Notes under the pieces: generated by a model
What the model was told of the DNA's origin: nothing
Seen by the model: only the letters and a program-made list of their open reading frames with translations
Database searches by the model: none
Shown here: positions 1 to 5,227 of the stretch, in pieces
Numbering within the stretch: the stretch's first letter is position 1
How the letters are laid out: each line of letters begins with the position of its first letter
Origin: an uncultured Lachnospiraceae bacterium
GTDB lineage: Bacteria; Bacillota; Clostridia; Lachnospirales; Lachnospiraceae
Assembly (NCBI GenBank): GCA_905236545.1
Contig: CAJOQO010000020.1
Coordinates: forward strand, 1-5,227
Direction of reading: 5' to 3'
DNA length: 5,227 bases
Program-made: the position numbers and the translations under genes

Positions 1-905
1 ATCGTCACGACGAAGGGCGCCATCTTGTAGATCTCCTTGACGGCCATGTTCGTGCCGGTCGGAATGTACAGGTACAGGATGTACAGCGCGCCGAACAGAA
101 GCGATGCCAGGATACTGACATTCGGCCTCCAGATCGTGAAGATAACCAGCGCGATCGCGAGCCATCCTCTGTCACCGAACGCATCGTTCGACCAGACGCC
201 GGACGCGTAGTCCATCACGTAGTACAGTCCGCCCAGGCCGGCGATCATGGAACCGACGCAGGTCGCCCAGTACTTGTACGCACCGACGTTGATGCCGGCC
301 GCGTCCGCGGTTGCCGGGTTCTCACCGACCGCCCGGAGCTGCAGGCCCCTTCTGGTCCGGTTCAGGAAGAAAGAGGCGGAAAGGGCAATCACGATCGCAA
401 CGTACACGAGGAAGCCATAATTGAATACCAGCTTTCCGAACACGCCGGTCTTATCCGCGAACGGAAGCTTCGCCGCGTAGAACTGGTGGGTGATCGACAG
501 CGCAATGGACGGAACGTCAGAGCCGGTCAGCTTGATCAGGGAACCTCCGAAGAAGTTTCCGAAGCCGACGCCGAAGGTCGTCATGGCAAGACCCGTCACG
601 TTCTGGTTCGCGCGCAGCGTAACCGTCAGGAAGCAGTACAGAAGGCCCATCAGGAAGGAGCCCAGCAGACAGCATGCCATCGGGATCATGATCGCAAGAA
701 AAGCATTCGCATTTTCCACGGAGCCAACCTTCTGCTCATAGAAAAATGCGCCGATGACGCCTGAGATGGCGCCGACGTACATGATGCCCGGGATACCGAG
801 GTTCAGGTTGCCGCTCTTCTCTGTGAGCGTCTCGCCTGTGGATCCAAGAAGAAGCGGAGTCGCCTGCGCAACCGCACGGGGAATGAAGGATACAATATCA
901 AACAT
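1..905 (-). CDS. BMP-family ABC importer, second permease subunit (YufQ/NupQ type), C-terminus cut by window edge
   Basis: Integral membrane subunit forming, with permease 1, the channel of a nucleoside/simple-sugar importer (BPD_transp_2 family, COG1079-like). My translation from the ATG at 905 gives 301 codons without a stop before the left edge. The family is usually about 305-320 residues, so only the last few to about 20 residues should be missing. Visible features are the N-terminal segment MFDIVSFIPRAVAQATPLLL, the conserved EKSGNLNLGIPGIM (residues 29-42, the family EKSGxxNIGxEG motif), hydrophobic segments near 10-22, 38-55, 68-95, 104-121, 162-180, 214-231 and 249-281, the cytoplasmic ATPase-contact loop LRAVGENPATADAAGIN (190-206), and DRGWLAIALVIF (245-256). 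The start lies three bases after the permease 1 stop (TAA GCT ATG) and has an AAGGAGGAG site inside the end of permease 1. Last visible gene of the operon. Family assignment is firm; the substrate is inferred only from the family. Confidence 0.93.
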   Translation of the reverse strand, partial: MFDIVSFIPRAVAQATPLLLGSTGETLTEKSGNLNLGIPGIMYVGAISGVIGAFFYEQKVGSVENANAFLAIMIPMACCLLGSFLMGLLYCFLTVTLRANQNVTGLAMTTFGVGFGNFFGGSLIKLTGSDVPSIALSITHQFYAAKLPFADKTGVFGKLVFNYGFLVYVAIVIALSASFFLNRTRRGLQLRAVGENPATADAAGINVGAYKYWATCVGSMIAGLGGLYYVMDYASGVWSNDAFGDRGWLAIALVIFTIWRPNVSILASLLFGALYILYLYIPTGTNMAVKEIYKMAPFVVT

Positions 906-908
906 AGC

Positions 909-2000
909 TTACTTCTCCTCCTTCCGGAACATAATCCTGTACTGGATAAAGAACTCGCAGCCAATCAGGAAGAAGATGATGATCGAGCTGAGGATATCCG
1001 AGAAACTCTGGTTCAGGCCGAACTGTGTAGCGACCTCACCCGCGCCCTTTGACAGAAATGCCAGCAGGAAGGAGGTGAAGATCATTCCGACCGGGTTAAA
1101 CTTGGCCATCCAGGCAACCATGACGGCCGTAAAGCCGCGGCCGCCCGCGAGCGTCGTCGTCATCGTGTGATCCGTACTTCCGACCATCAGGAGACCTGCG
1201 ATACCGCAGATCGCACCTGAAAGAAGCATGGTTCTGACAAAAACGCGGCCGACCTTGATACCGATGTAGCGCGCAGTCCGCTCACTCTCACCGACAACCG
1301 CCAGCTCATAGCCGTGCTTGCTCTTATTCATGTAGATATAGATCACGGCCGTCAGAGCCGCGGCCACGATTACCGTCAGCAGATATTTGTACTCGCCGAT
1401 CTGCGGCAGCCAGCCATACTGTGTGGACTGGTTGATGATGCCGATCTTTCCGGAGCCTCTCGGAGATTCCCATACGATGATGAAGTAAGCGACCAGCTGC
1501 GTCGCCACGTAGTTCATCATCAGGGTAAACAGGGTTTCGTTCGTATTCCACTTTGACTTGAAAAAAGCGGGGATCGCGGCCCAGATCGCGCCGGCGGCGA
1601 TGGCTGCGACGATCTCAATCACGATCAGCAGGGCGTTTGGAATCTTTCCGCCGAGCATGATCATGCAGCTCGACGTCGCAAGCACGCCCATCATGACCTG
1701 GCCCTCGCCTCCGATATTCCAGAAGCGCATGCGGAACGCCGGCGCCATCGCAAGAGAGATGATCAGCAGGATCGAAACGTTCTGCAGCAGCACCCAGAAT
1801 CTTCTCTCCGACGCGAAGCTTCCCTCCCAGATCGTCCGGAAGACGCTCAGCGGATCATCGCCGGTCAGCAGGAAGGTCACCAGCGCGCAGACGCCGATCG
1901 CCGCGGCAATCGCAAGGGCACGGATCAGAAACGCTTCCTTCCAGGAGATGGCCGGACGTTTTACGATATGGGCAAGAGGCCCTCTCTTCTTCTCATTCAT
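909..2000 (-). CDS. BMP-family ABC importer, first permease subunit (YufP/NupP type), 363 aa
   Basis: Integral membrane subunit of the same importer (BPD_transp_2 family, COG4603-like), pairing with the second permease. The length of 363 residues is normal for this larger permease. A basic cytoplasmic N-terminus (residues 1-20) precedes about nine to ten hydrophobic segments (near 25-46, 70-89, 102-117, 121-145, 159-176, 205-223, 255-273, 286-298, 301-317 and 333-353). The family motif FRMRFWNIGGEGQ is at 89-101, the WNTNETLFTLMMNY stretch at 151-164, and the ATPase-coupling loop VVGESERTARYIGIKV at 235-250. The C-terminus is charged (FRKEEK). The ATG at 2000 overlaps the ATPase stop as ATGA and is preceded by a full AGGAGGTGA site, so the start is secure. 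Stop is TAA at 909-911, three bases before the second permease. Ligand not deducible from the permease alone. Confidence 0.95.
   Translation of the reverse strand: MNEKKRGPLAHIVKRPAISWKEAFLIRALAIAAAIGVCALVTFLLTGDDPLSVFRTIWEGSFASERRFWVLLQNVSILLIISLAMAPAFRMRFWNIGGEGQVMMGVLATSSCMIMLGGKIPNALLIVIEIVAAIAAGAIWAAIPAFFKSKWNTNETLFTLMMNYVATQLVAYFIIVWESPRGSGKIGIINQSTQYGWLPQIGEYKYLLTVIVAAALTAVIYIYMNKSKHGYELAVVGESERTARYIGIKVGRVFVRTMLLSGAICGIAGLLMVGSTDHTMTTTLAGGRGFTAVMVAWMAKFNPVGMIFTSFLLAFLSKGAGEVATQFGLNQSFSDILSSIIIFFLIGCEFFIQYRIMFRKEEK
915..923 (-). promoter_or_regulatory. Ribosome binding site of second permease, inside the first permease gene
   Basis: Minus strand reads AAGGAGGAG, ending 9 nt before the ATG at 905. 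It also encodes part of the charged C-terminus (RKEEK) of permease 1. This fixes the ATG at 905 as the start and implies translational coupling between the two permeases. Confidence 0.75.
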
Positions 2001-3532
2001 TTCGCCTCACCTCCTCCAAGCGTTGTCATCATGCTTCCGACTTCGTACTTGTTCGTAGTCCGGCCGTCCAGGATGCCCGAAACCTTCCCTCCGCACAGCA
2101 CAACGATCCGGTCCGCGAGCTCCAGGAGGACATCGAGGTCTTCACCGACATAGACGACCGCCACGCCCTTCTCCTTCTGCTGGTTCATCAGATCATAGAT
2201 CACATAGGAGGAGTTGATATCCAGCCCGCGCACCGCGTACGCGGTCAGGAGCACCGAAGGAGCGGTCTCAATCTCCCGTCCGACCAGAACCTTCTGGACA
2301 TTGCCGCCGGACAGGCGCCTGACAGGAGTGGAAAGCCCCGGCGTCACAACCTCCAGGGAATCCTTGATATGGGTCGCGACAGCCCTCGGCCTGGTACGGT
2401 TCACAAACAGCCCTTTTCCCTGCCGGAAAGAGCGCAGCATCATGTTGTCCGTCATATCCATATTGCCCACAAGGCCCATGCCAAGGCGGTCCTCCGGAAC
2501 GAAGGAAAGGGCAACGCCCAGCCTCTGGATATCCAGCGGATCCTTCCCGATCAGGCTGATCTTCTTCCCGTCCGGCCCGATATAGGTGATGCCGCCCTTC
2601 TCCACGGGCTGCAGTCCGCAGATCGCCTCCAGCAGCTCCTTCTGGCCGCTGTTTGAGATGCCGGCGATTCCCAGGATCTCTCCGGAATTCACTGTAAATG
2701 ACACATCGTCCAGCTTGAGCAGGCCTTCCTCGCTTCTTACCGTCAGGCCGGAGATGACGATTCTCGGCTCCGGATTCTTCGGCTCCGGACGGTTGATGTT
2801 CAGGGTAACCGCGCGGCCGACCATCATATCCGTCATCTCCTGCGCATTGGTCTCGCTCGTCTTGAGGCTGCCCACAAACTCGCCCGCGCGGAGGATATCC
2901 ACACGGTCCGAAATCTCAAGCACCTCATTCAGCTTATGGGTGATGATGATGACAGCCTTATTATCCTTTTTCATGTTTCGCAGGATGACGAACAGCTTCT
3001 CCGTCTCCTGGGGCGTCAGGACAGCGGTGGGCTCATCCAGGATCAGGATGTCCGCATTGCGGTACAGAACCTTGACAATCTCGACCGTCTGCTTCTGCGA
3101 CACCGTCATATCATAGACCTTCTGCTCCGGATTCAGGTCGAATCCGTACCGCTCGCAGATCTCGCGGATATGGGCGGATGCTGCCTTCAGGTCATACTTT
3201 TCTTCTTTCAGTCCGAGAATGATATTCTGGGTTGCCGTCATGACATCCACCAGCTTGTAATGCTGATGGATCATACCGATTCCCAGGGCCAGGGCATCTT
3301 TCGGGGATCGGATGCTGACTTCTCTGCCATCCACCTCGATGTGCCCTGAGTCAGGGCAGTAGATTCCGGAAAGCATATTCATCAGGGTCGTCTTTCCGGA
3401 TCCGTTTTCCCCCAGGAGGGACAGAATCTCCCCTCTCTGAATATCGATGGAAACGTCTTTGTTCGCAACAACCTTTCCAGCAAATGTTTTCGTTATGCCG
3501 CGCATTCTGACGGCCGGTACTCTGTTATCCAC
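1997..3532 (-). CDS. BMP-family ABC importer, fused double ATP-binding protein (YufO/NupO type), 511 aa
   Basis: Cytoplasmic ATPase powering the importer; two nucleotide-binding domains in one chain, as in the RbsA/MglA/YufO class (COG3845-like, usually about 500-515 aa). Domain 1 (about residues 7-240) has Walker A GENGSGKTT (41-49), Q-loop HQHYKL with Q90, a divergent signature MTVSQ (142-146), Walker B DILILDEPTA (161-170) and the His switch ITHKL with H199. Domain 2 (about 258-500) has a Walker A-like GISNSGQKE (291-299) without the canonical lysine, signature RLSGGNVQK (406-414), a Walker B region LLTAYAVRGLD (428-438) lacking the DE pair, and E464 where the switch histidine would be. 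Thus one ATP site (Walker A1/B1 plus signature 2) is canonical and the other is degenerate. The GTG at 3532 is chosen because GGAGGAG lies 7 nt upstream; the ATG at codon 10 has no such site and would trim the first strand. The stop overlaps the permease 1 ATG by four bases. Confidence 0.96.
   Translation of the reverse strand: MDNRVPAVRMRGITKTFAGKVVANKDVSIDIQRGEILSLLGENGSGKTTLMNMLSGIYCPDSGHIEVDGREVSIRSPKDALALGIGMIHQHYKLVDVMTATQNIILGLKEEKYDLKAASAHIREICERYGFDLNPEQKVYDMTVSQKQTVEIVKVLYRNADILILDEPTAVLTPQETEKLFVILRNMKKDNKAVIIITHKLNEVLEISDRVDILRAGEFVGSLKTSETNAQEMTDMMVGRAVTLNINRPEPKNPEPRIVISGLTVRSEEGLLKLDDVSFTVNSGEILGIAGISNSGQKELLEAICGLQPVEKGGITYIGPDGKKISLIGKDPLDIQRLGVALSFVPEDRLGMGLVGNMDMTDNMMLRSFRQGKGLFVNRTRPRAVATHIKDSLEVVTPGLSTPVRRLSGGNVQKVLVGREIETAPSVLLTAYAVRGLDINSSYVIYDLMNQQKEKGVAVVYVGEDLDVLLELADRIVVLCGGKVSGILDGRTTNKYEVGSMMTTLGGGEAK
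2007..2015 (-). promoter_or_regulatory. Ribosome binding site of first permease, inside the ATPase gene
   Basis: Minus strand reads AGGAGGTGA, a nine-base match to the 16S anti-Shine-Dalgarno sequence. The AGGAGG core is nine bases before the ATG at 2000. It lies in the codons for the Gly-rich tail (GGGEAK) of the ATPase. Together with the ATGA stop/start overlap this indicates tight translational coupling. Confidence 0.8.
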
Positions 3533-3539
3533 AACGTTA

Positions 3540-3546
3540 CTCCTCC
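3540..3546 (-). promoter_or_regulatory. Ribosome binding site selecting the GTG start of the ATPase
   Basis: Minus strand GGAGGAG followed by seven bases and GTG at 3532. This decides for the GTG over the in-frame ATG at 3505. Confidence 0.75.
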
Positions 3547-3566
3547 GGCTATATGCGAGAACAGAA

Positions 3567-3600
3567 GAGGCAGTACAGATGGGATCCTCTGCACTGCCTC
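3567..3600 (-). terminator. Intercistronic stem-loop between SBP and ATPase genes (leaky terminator or mRNA stabiliser)
   Basis: As RNA from the minus strand, GAGGCAGUGCAGA pairs with UCUGUACUGCCUC: 13 bp with a single G-U wobble and an eight-base loop. It starts 20 nt after the SBP stop and lies before the ATPase ribosome site. It is followed by a mixed UUCUGUUCUC stretch rather than a clean U-run, so full termination is unlikely. The ATPase has no obvious promoter of its own in the 87-nt gap, so read-through must occur. Hairpins at this place in importer operons commonly protect the SBP message from 3' decay or attenuate the downstream genes. The pairing is seen; the role is inferred. Confidence 0.7.
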
Positions 3601-3619
3601 ATTGCGGTTAAGGACTATC

Positions 3620-4876
3620 TTAGAACGCAGTATCCAGAAGCGTGATTCCGTCGATCGGGAATCCGTTTCCTTCTTCATCATAGAACAGGCCAAAATAAGG
3701 AGCCGATCTGTACTCGGACTCGTGGAAATATCCATCCGAGACAACCACGGTATCGGGCGTGTAGTCCGGATCCGTGTCAACGTCTGCTTCGAAGCCATCC
3801 TCCAGCGGCTCACCGAATACGGTGAACGTGGAAGTATCGAATACCTGCAGGCTTCCGTCTTCCAGCTGGGCCATGACCGCCTCGATCTCCTCGGCAGTTC
3901 CCTCAGCGGCAACATTCTCATTCAGATCGGTCAGCTCCACGGAACCGGTAGCAAGCGTTCCGGTATAGTCAACAGGGATCTCCTCGCCCATGGCAGCCGC
4001 AACCATCGCGGAAGCGAAGTACGGAGCCCAGTTGATCTTGGAAGAAACGATATAGGTGTTCGGAGCCGCGTCGATGGTGGATCCGTTGTAGGAAACATCC
4101 GGCACTCCTGCCGCTTCGCAGGCTGTCGGGGCACCCATGGAGTCCGCATGCTGGGAGATCAGGACACAGCCGTCCTCGATCAGCGTGTTCGCGCCTTCCT
4201 TCTCGGCAGTCTCATCATACCAGGATCCCGTGAAGGTAACTTCCATCGTCGCGCTCGGGCACTCATGTCTCACACCCAGGAAGAAGGAGGTGAATCCGGA
4301 GATCACTTCCGCGTAGGTGAAAGCACCGACATATCCGACCTTTGCTTCGTCCTCGGTGATATCGCCGTTCTCGATCATCTCGTTCAGCTTCATGCCTGCG
4401 GCAACACCCGCCAGGAATCTTCCTTCATAGATGGACGCAAACGCGTTGTGGTAGTTATCAAGTCCTTCGGTGTGTGCCTTGGTTCCGGTCGCATGGCAGA
4501 ACTGGACATCCGGAGCTTCCTGCGCAGCCTGGATCATATAGTCCTCGTGGCCGAAGCTGTCCGCGAATACGATGCTGCAGCCCTGATCCGCCATATCCAT
4601 GGCCTCTTCATAGCACTCCTGTCCTTCCGGGACGTTTGTCTTCAGAATGATCTGATCCTCGGTCAGCCCAAGCAGTCCGGCCGCATCCTTCGCAGCGTTG
4701 ATGAAGTTCAGGTCATAAGTGGAATTCTCATCATGCAGGAAAATGAATCCGGCCTTGAAATCTTCCGGCATCGATTCCGGTATTGATGCAAGGCTCTCTG
4801 TCTCAGCCGCAAATGCAGCTCCGGAGAGTGATACTGTCATCAGTGCACTCAGTGTTAACGCAATGAACTTTCTCAT
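3620..4876 (-). CDS. BMP-family (Bmp/Med/PnrA-type) substrate-binding protein of the ABC importer, 418 aa, signal peptide without lipobox cysteine
   Basis: Extracytoplasmic ligand receptor of the importer. Residues 1-23 are a signal peptide: MRK, a hydrophobic core (ALTLSALMTVSLSG), then AFA|AETES, a signal-peptidase-I-type site. No cysteine occurs at the lipobox position (LSG-A20), so lipid anchoring is not predicted. The mature protein has BMP features: an N-terminal strand with HDENSTYD (48-55), VFADSFGHED (103-112), CHATGTKAHTEG (127-138), FASIYEGRFLAGVAAGMK (146-163), VGYVGAFTYAEVISGFTSF (180-198), GSWYDETAEKE (217-227), LISQHADSMG (239-248), SYNGST (262-267) and a tail with DTSTFTV (347-353) and DGYFHESEYRSAPYF (381-395). 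At 418 residues it is longer than classical BMP proteins (about 330-360), largely through this C-terminal part. It is strongly acidic overall. The start ATG at 4876 has AGGAGG eight bases upstream. Being first in the operon, next to the promoter, fits high SBP dosage. Ligand is probably a nucleoside-like compound by family, but the pocket segment is non-classical, so the substrate is open. Confidence 0.95.
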   Translation of the reverse strand: MRKFIALTLSALMTVSLSGAAFAAETESLASIPESMPEDFKAGFIFLHDENSTYDLNFINAAKDAAGLLGLTEDQIILKTNVPEGQECYEEAMDMADQGCSIVFADSFGHEDYMIQAAQEAPDVQFCHATGTKAHTEGLDNYHNAFASIYEGRFLAGVAAGMKLNEMIENGDITEDEAKVGYVGAFTYAEVISGFTSFFLGVRHECPSATMEVTFTGSWYDETAEKEGANTLIEDGCVLISQHADSMGAPTACEAAGVPDVSYNGSTIDAAPNTYIVSSKINWAPYFASAMVAAAMGEEIPVDYTGTLATGSVELTDLNENVAAEGTAEEIEAVMAQLEDGSLQVFDTSTFTVFGEPLEDGFEADVDTDPDYTPDTVVVSDGYFHESEYRSAPYFGLFYDEEGNGFPIDGITLLDTAF

Positions 4877-4884
4877 ACACCCTT

Positions 4885-4890
4885 CCTCCT
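4885..4890 (-). promoter_or_regulatory. Ribosome binding site of the SBP gene
   Basis: Minus strand AGGAGG with an eight-base spacer to the ATG at 4876, which fixes the SBP start in front of a well-formed signal peptide. Confidence 0.8.
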
Positions 4891-4935
4891 AATGTGTCAT
4901 CACATCTCAACAAACATTTTCACAGTTACAGAACC

Positions 4936-4964
4936 AGTATAGCAATGAACCAATCAGGTGTCAA
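4936..4964 (-). promoter_or_regulatory. Vegetative (sigma-A/70) promoter of the importer operon
   Basis: On the minus strand a perfect -35 TTGACA (4959-4964) is followed by a 17-bp spacer and -10 TATACT (4936-4941), with TGC directly before the -10 (extended -10, TGnTATACT). Transcription should start near 4929, giving a leader of about 50 nt before the SBP ATG. That leader is too short for a purine riboswitch. With consensus elements this good, regulation is more likely by a repressor or by catabolite control than by weak intrinsic promoter strength. Confidence 0.88.
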
Positions 4965-5003
4965 CAATCCGGCTGATCCTGCCAACGCATTTCCCTGTCA
5001 TTA

Positions 5004-5024
5004 TGCAACAAAAATCATGTTGTA
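5004..5024. promoter_or_regulatory. Candidate operator dyad upstream of the operon promoter
   Basis: Plus strand TGCAACA, seven-base spacer AAAATCA, TGTTGTA: 7-bp arms with one mismatch, followed by TTGCA (5025-5029), which repeats the outer half-site complement. It sits in an AT-rich stretch about 40 bp upstream of the -35, a place suited to an activator or an upstream-looping repressor. No known regulator consensus is recognised, and short AT-rich dyads arise by chance. Confidence 0.25.
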
Positions 5025-5052
5025 TTGCAATTGAAAAATGTTTAAATATGCT

Positions 5053-5101
5053 AAAAAAATCCGGCAGCCGTCCCTGTTTCAGGGACGATCTGCCAGATTT
5101 T
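5053..5101 (-). terminator. Intrinsic terminator ending a leftward transcript from beyond the right edge
   Basis: On the minus strand an inner perfect stem CGTCCCTG/CAGGGACG (5069-5076 with 5080-5087, AAA loop) sits on an outer stem AAAATCTGGCAG/CTGCCGGATTTT (5056-5067 with 5090-5101, one G-U pair), followed by a run of seven T (complement of 5053-5059). This is a textbook rho-independent terminator for minus-strand transcription. On the plus strand the trailing tract is only TTTT followed by C, so activity that way should be weaker. No gene that it could serve ends inside the window with certainty; it probably closes a leftward gene at or beyond the right edge and insulates the importer promoter about 90 bp downstream. 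Confidence 0.85.
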
Positions 5102-5159
5102 CTGCAAAGCTGAATTTTTTTGTTCCTATTCATAGTAACGAATATTTTCTACCTGTGCG

Positions 5160-5227
5160 GTTGCCATGCGGTTCTTGATTCTGTGCTCGATTTATCGAAG
5201 CACAGAATCAAGGTTCGTATGAGCAAC
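5160..5227. repeat. Long imperfect palindrome, truncated by the window edge
   Basis: The core is a perfect 14-bp inverted repeat, CTTGATTCTGTGCT (5174-5187) against AGCACAGAATCAAG (5199-5212), plus three inner pairs (CGA/TCG), one bulged A (5198) and a TTTA loop. Outside the core the symmetry continues with wobbles, one mismatch and one bulge to GTTGC (5160-5164) against GCAAC (5223-5227). It may extend beyond the window. No T-run follows on either strand, so it does not look like a simple terminator. It could be a REP/MITE-like intergenic palindrome, the 3' end structure of a neighbouring transcript, or a processed RNA. No coding function is assigned; minus-strand frames through it are closed or only open for 11-25 codons. 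Confidence 0.6.

Noticed and set aside
486..3349. Other plus-strand and alternative minus-strand open frames of about 60-180 codons across the permease and ATPase genes
   Set aside because: All lie within well-supported minus-strand genes, have low-complexity or shadow-like translations and lack ribosome sites.
3602..4786. A 394-codon open frame on the plus strand, antisense to the receptor gene
   Set aside because: It mirrors the receptor gene, whose codon bias leaves the opposite frame free of stops. Its translation is rich in Arg/Gly/Ser/His without recognisable domains, has no ribosome site, and the minus-strand product is clearly a BMP protein.
4892..4905. Small dyad ATGTG-TCAT-CACAT in the receptor leader
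   Set aside because: The arms are only five bases, with no match to a known operator (the CRP spacing does not fit), and a chance occurrence is likely.
4900..4917. Mini-ORF in the leader (ATG TTT GTT GAG ATG TGA, minus strand)
   Set aside because: It has no ribosome site and no attenuator hairpin associated with it, so a leader peptide is not supported.
5125..5212. A purine-riboswitch-like TTTCTACC motif on the plus strand near 5146-5153
   Set aside because: Only the short motif matches. The flanking P2/P3 stems, the GGATATGG-like segment and the closing P1 strand are not present, and no plus-strand gene follows in the window.
5192..5227. Possible 3' end of an upstream minus-strand gene (tail VAHTNLDSVLR then TAA)
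   Set aside because: Eleven codons at the window edge inside a palindrome cannot be told from chance. The leftward terminator at 5053-5101 suggests such a gene exists, but not in which frame it ends.
5160..5227. Integron attC site
   Set aside because: The outer arms read GTTGC...GCAAC, the reverse of the attC order (AAC of R'' first, GTT of R' last), and no integrase or cassette context is visible.

Overview
The window holds most of one minus-strand operon for a BMP-family (Bmp/Med/PnrA-type, COG1744) ABC importer of the nucleoside/simple-sugar class, read from right to left. The order is substrate-binding protein (SBP), fused double ATPase, first permease, second permease. The second permease runs off the left edge with only its extreme C-terminus missing. 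The strong AGGAGG-type ribosome sites, the consensus vegetative promoter and the style of the proteins (SBP segments around HDENSTYD, DTSTFTV and DGYF; ATPase segments TVSQKQTVEI and VRGLDINSS) suggest a Firmicute, most likely a Lachnospiraceae/Clostridia-type anaerobe with fairly G+C-rich genes. The taxonomic guess comes from sequence style, not from a search.

Layout. Positions 5160-5227 are a long imperfect palindrome cut by the right edge. Positions 5053-5101 are a strong intrinsic terminator pointing left, which should end a transcript entering from the right and so insulate the operon. Positions 4965-5050 are AT-rich and contain an operator-like dyad (5004-5024). A near-perfect promoter (TTGACA, 17-bp spacer, TGCTATACT) lies at 4936-4964 and gives a leader of about 50 nt. 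The SBP gene is 3620-4876. An 87-nt intercistronic gap (3533-3619) carries a 13-bp hairpin. Then follow the ATPase (1997-3532, GTG start), permease 1 (909-2000, overlapping the ATPase stop as ATGA) and permease 2 (905 to beyond 1, three bases after the permease 1 stop).

How the parts work together. The exported SBP captures a small ligand, by family a nucleoside or related ribosyl compound. The two different BPD_transp_2 permeases form the membrane channel, and the double ATPase drives uptake. Tight coupling of ATPase, permease 1 and permease 2 suggests stoichiometric synthesis. The hairpin after the SBP gene could keep SBP mRNA more abundant than the downstream part.

I see no undescribed system here. 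The points worth a second look are the absence of a lipobox cysteine in the SBP, the non-classical ligand-site segment of the SBP, the strongly asymmetric ATPase (one canonical and one fully degenerate site), the intercistronic hairpin, and the unexplained palindrome at the right edge.
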